A stretch of 64,000 nt of DNA from Gelatiniphilus marinus (GTDB taxonomy: Bacteria; Bacteroidota; Bacteroidia; Flavobacteriales; Flavobacteriaceae), in NCBI RefSeq assembly GCF_042678305.1, contig NZ_JBHUDT010000001.1; one strand, 5' to 3'. The position numbers and the translations under genes are program-made. Below, in pieces: positions 62,624 through 64,000 of the stretch (its first letter is position 1; each line of letters starts with the position of its first letter). The notes beneath the pieces were generated by a model. The model ran no database searches and was not told where the DNA came from. It saw nothing but the letters and a program-made list of their open reading frames with translations.

Positions 62624-64000
62624 CTAATAATTATCGACATTTAAAATAACTTTAACCGACCGAAAACCCTTTATACTGAAGAAGCTGTTATTAATTTTAA
62701 TAATAGCTTCTTTTGTTTTGCCCAAGTGTTGTTGCTTAGGTATCTTTACCAAGATATTTTTATAGAACTGGTTTCTAATTCTGCCTATGGGTGGCGACTC
62801 AGGCCCCAAAACATTAACCGTAAACACTTGCCGTAACGATTTAGCAAACCAAATCGAGGCATCATCTACCCGCTTGTAATCTTTGTGTTTTAAGGTTATT
62901 TTTATTTGTTTGTAAATGGGCGGGTATTTATAATTATACCTATCGTTCATTTGCTCGTTAAACATCTCAATATAATTACTGGTAGATACTTGTTGCAATA
63001 TATTGTGATATGGATTGTACGTTTGAATTAACACTTTACCCCTTTCTTCCGTTCGTCCTGCCCTACCCGAAACCTGTAACATAAGTTGAAAACTGCGTTC
63101 GTGCGCTCTAAAATCAGGAAAATTTAACATATTATCGGCATTCATAATCCCTACCAACTTCACGTTTCTAAAATCCAAGCCTTTGGTTAGCATTTGTGTG
63201 CCCACCAAAATATCAATCTCTTGCTGCTCTAAAGCGGTAATTATTTTTTCGTAGCCGTATTTTCCGCGCGTCGTGTCTAAATCCATTCGTGCCACTTTAT
63301 AATCTGGAAATAGCAGTTTTACTTCTTCTTCTATTTGCTCGGTACCAAAACCTTTATTATCTAAATCTTGACTTCCGCATGCCATACAATCCTGCAACAT
63401 TGCCGAATTGTACCCACAATAATGACAACGCAATTGGTTACGGTATTGATGATACGTTAAACTTACATCGCAATTGGGGCATTGTGGCGAATGCCCGCAG
63501 GTTTTACATTCTATAATAGGCGAAAACCCGCGTCGGTTTTGAAACAATATTATTTGGTGCCCCGCTTTTAAGGTTTCGGTCATTTCCTCAAGCAATCTGT
63601 CGCTAAAATGCCCTTTCATCCGTTTCTTTTTCAGCTTTTCCTTTATATCGACCAACTCAATATCGGGCATCAATACATCATTAAATCTATGCATTAATTC
63701 CACAAAACCATACTTATTTTGTTTCGCATTAAAATAACTTTCCAAACTCGGTGTGGCCGAACCCAAAAGCACTTTAGCATTATGCATATTTCCTAAAACA
63801 ACAGCAGTATCGCGCGCATGGTAACGCGGTGCGGGGTCGAATTGTTTGAATGATTGTTCGTGCTCTTCGTCAACCACTATTAATCCTAAATTATCAAAGG
63901 GTAAAAAAACAGATGAGCGCGCGCCTAAAACGATTTGCGCTTTCGCGGAATTTTGCAACACGTTATTCCAAACCTCAACACGTTCGTGCGATGAGTATTT
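62624..64000 (-). CDS. priA: Primosomal helicase PriA, N-terminal part outside the window
   Basis: The last 458 residues are visible and the gene continues past the right edge. It encodes a superfamily 2 helicase for replication restart. Visible motifs are IVLGARSSVFLPF, VVDEEHEQSFKQ (DEEH), KVLLGSATPSLES, the zinc-binding Cys set (CKTCG, CPNC, CHYCG and CMACG spread over about 40 residues), GTEQIEEEVKLLFP, ILVGTQMLTKGLDF and QVSGRAGRTEERGKV. The gene ends with a normal PriA C-terminal domain. It is convergent with the LytTR gene, with 134 bp between them. Confidence 0.97.
   Translation of the reverse strand, partial: KYSSHERVEVWNNVLQNSAKAQIVLGARSSVFLPFDNLGLIVVDEEHEQSFKQFDPAPRYHARDTAVVLGNMHNAKVLLGSATPSLESYFNAKQNKYGFVELMHRFNDVLMPDIELVDIKEKLKKKRMKGHFSDRLLEEMTETLKAGHQIILFQNRRGFSPIIECKTCGHSPQCPNCDVSLTYHQYRNQLRCHYCGYNSAMLQDCMACGSQDLDNKGFGTEQIEEEVKLLFPDYKVARMDLDTTRGKYGYEKIITALEQQEIDILVGTQMLTKGLDFRNVKLVGIMNADNMLNFPDFRAHERSFQLMLQVSGRAGRTEERGKVLIQTYNPYHNILQQVSTSNYIEMFNEQMNDRYNYKYPPIYKQIKITLKHKDYKRVDDASIWFAKSLRQVFTVNVLGPESPPIGRIRNQFYKNILVKIPKQQHLGKTKEAIIKINNSFFSIKGFRSVKVILNVDNY

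Overview
The window looks like chromosomal DNA of a (probably marine) member of the Flavobacteriaceae. The DNA is AT-rich. Promoters fit the Bacteroidota TTG-N20-TAnnTTTG type with no obvious Shine-Dalgarno sequences. Many products are lipoproteins or carry type IX secretion (T9SS) C-terminal sorting domains, and the housekeeping genes (hisS, rpsF-rpsR-rplI, priA, a LytTR regulator, a DUF6495-like gene) have a flavobacterial flavour.

Region 1 (1-741) is the 5' part of an altronate dehydratase gene on the minus strand with its own promoter. Region 2 (about 0.9-43.5 kb, all minus strand) is a large glycan-degradation locus whose gene set points to N-linked glycans. It encodes a PNGase F-type amidase, a GH163/DUF4838 protein, four GH92 alpha-mannosidases, two GH20 hexosaminidases, a GH18, a GH130 phosphorylase, a GH2 beta-galactosidase, a GH123-like (DUF4091) enzyme, a sulfatase, a GHL10-like lipoprotein, a CBM9-like protein, three endonuclease/exonuclease/phosphatase (EEP) family proteins and a sodium:solute symporter. 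A plausible flow is: PNGase F and GH163/GH18 free or trim the glycan, GH2/GH20/GH123/sulfatase strip antennae, GH92s remove mannoses, the symporter imports the remaining core, and the cytoplasmic GH130 phosphorolyses Man-beta-GlcNAc. No SusC/SusD pair and no dedicated regulator lie in the window.

Inside region 2 sits a compact five-gene module (about 9.8-17.6 kb) of planctomycete-type proteins: a DUF1549/DUF1553 cytochrome c, a Tat-exported DUF1501 protein, an NHL-type propeller, a lipoprotein, and a DUF2231 membrane protein fused to cytochrome c, LRR and chitobiase-C domains. Two of these proteins end in the same C-terminal module as the locus GH20 and GH163 enzymes. This suggests a redox apparatus physically addressed to the same glycoprotein substrate, and it is the most novel-looking part of the window.

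Region 3 (43.7-58.0 kb, plus strand) holds three large T9SS substrates: an M14 zinc carboxypeptidase with metal-binding repeats, broken by an assembly gap in a 138-bp tandem repeat, and two giant LamG/choice-of-anchor proteins whose C-terminal halves are paralogous. The first two share an unusual promoter with a conserved spacer. Region 4 (58.2-64.0 kb) is housekeeping: hisS, an intergenic stretch with dispersed flavobacterial repeats, a DUF6495-like gene, rplI-rpsR-rpsF, a LytTR response regulator and the 3' part of priA.
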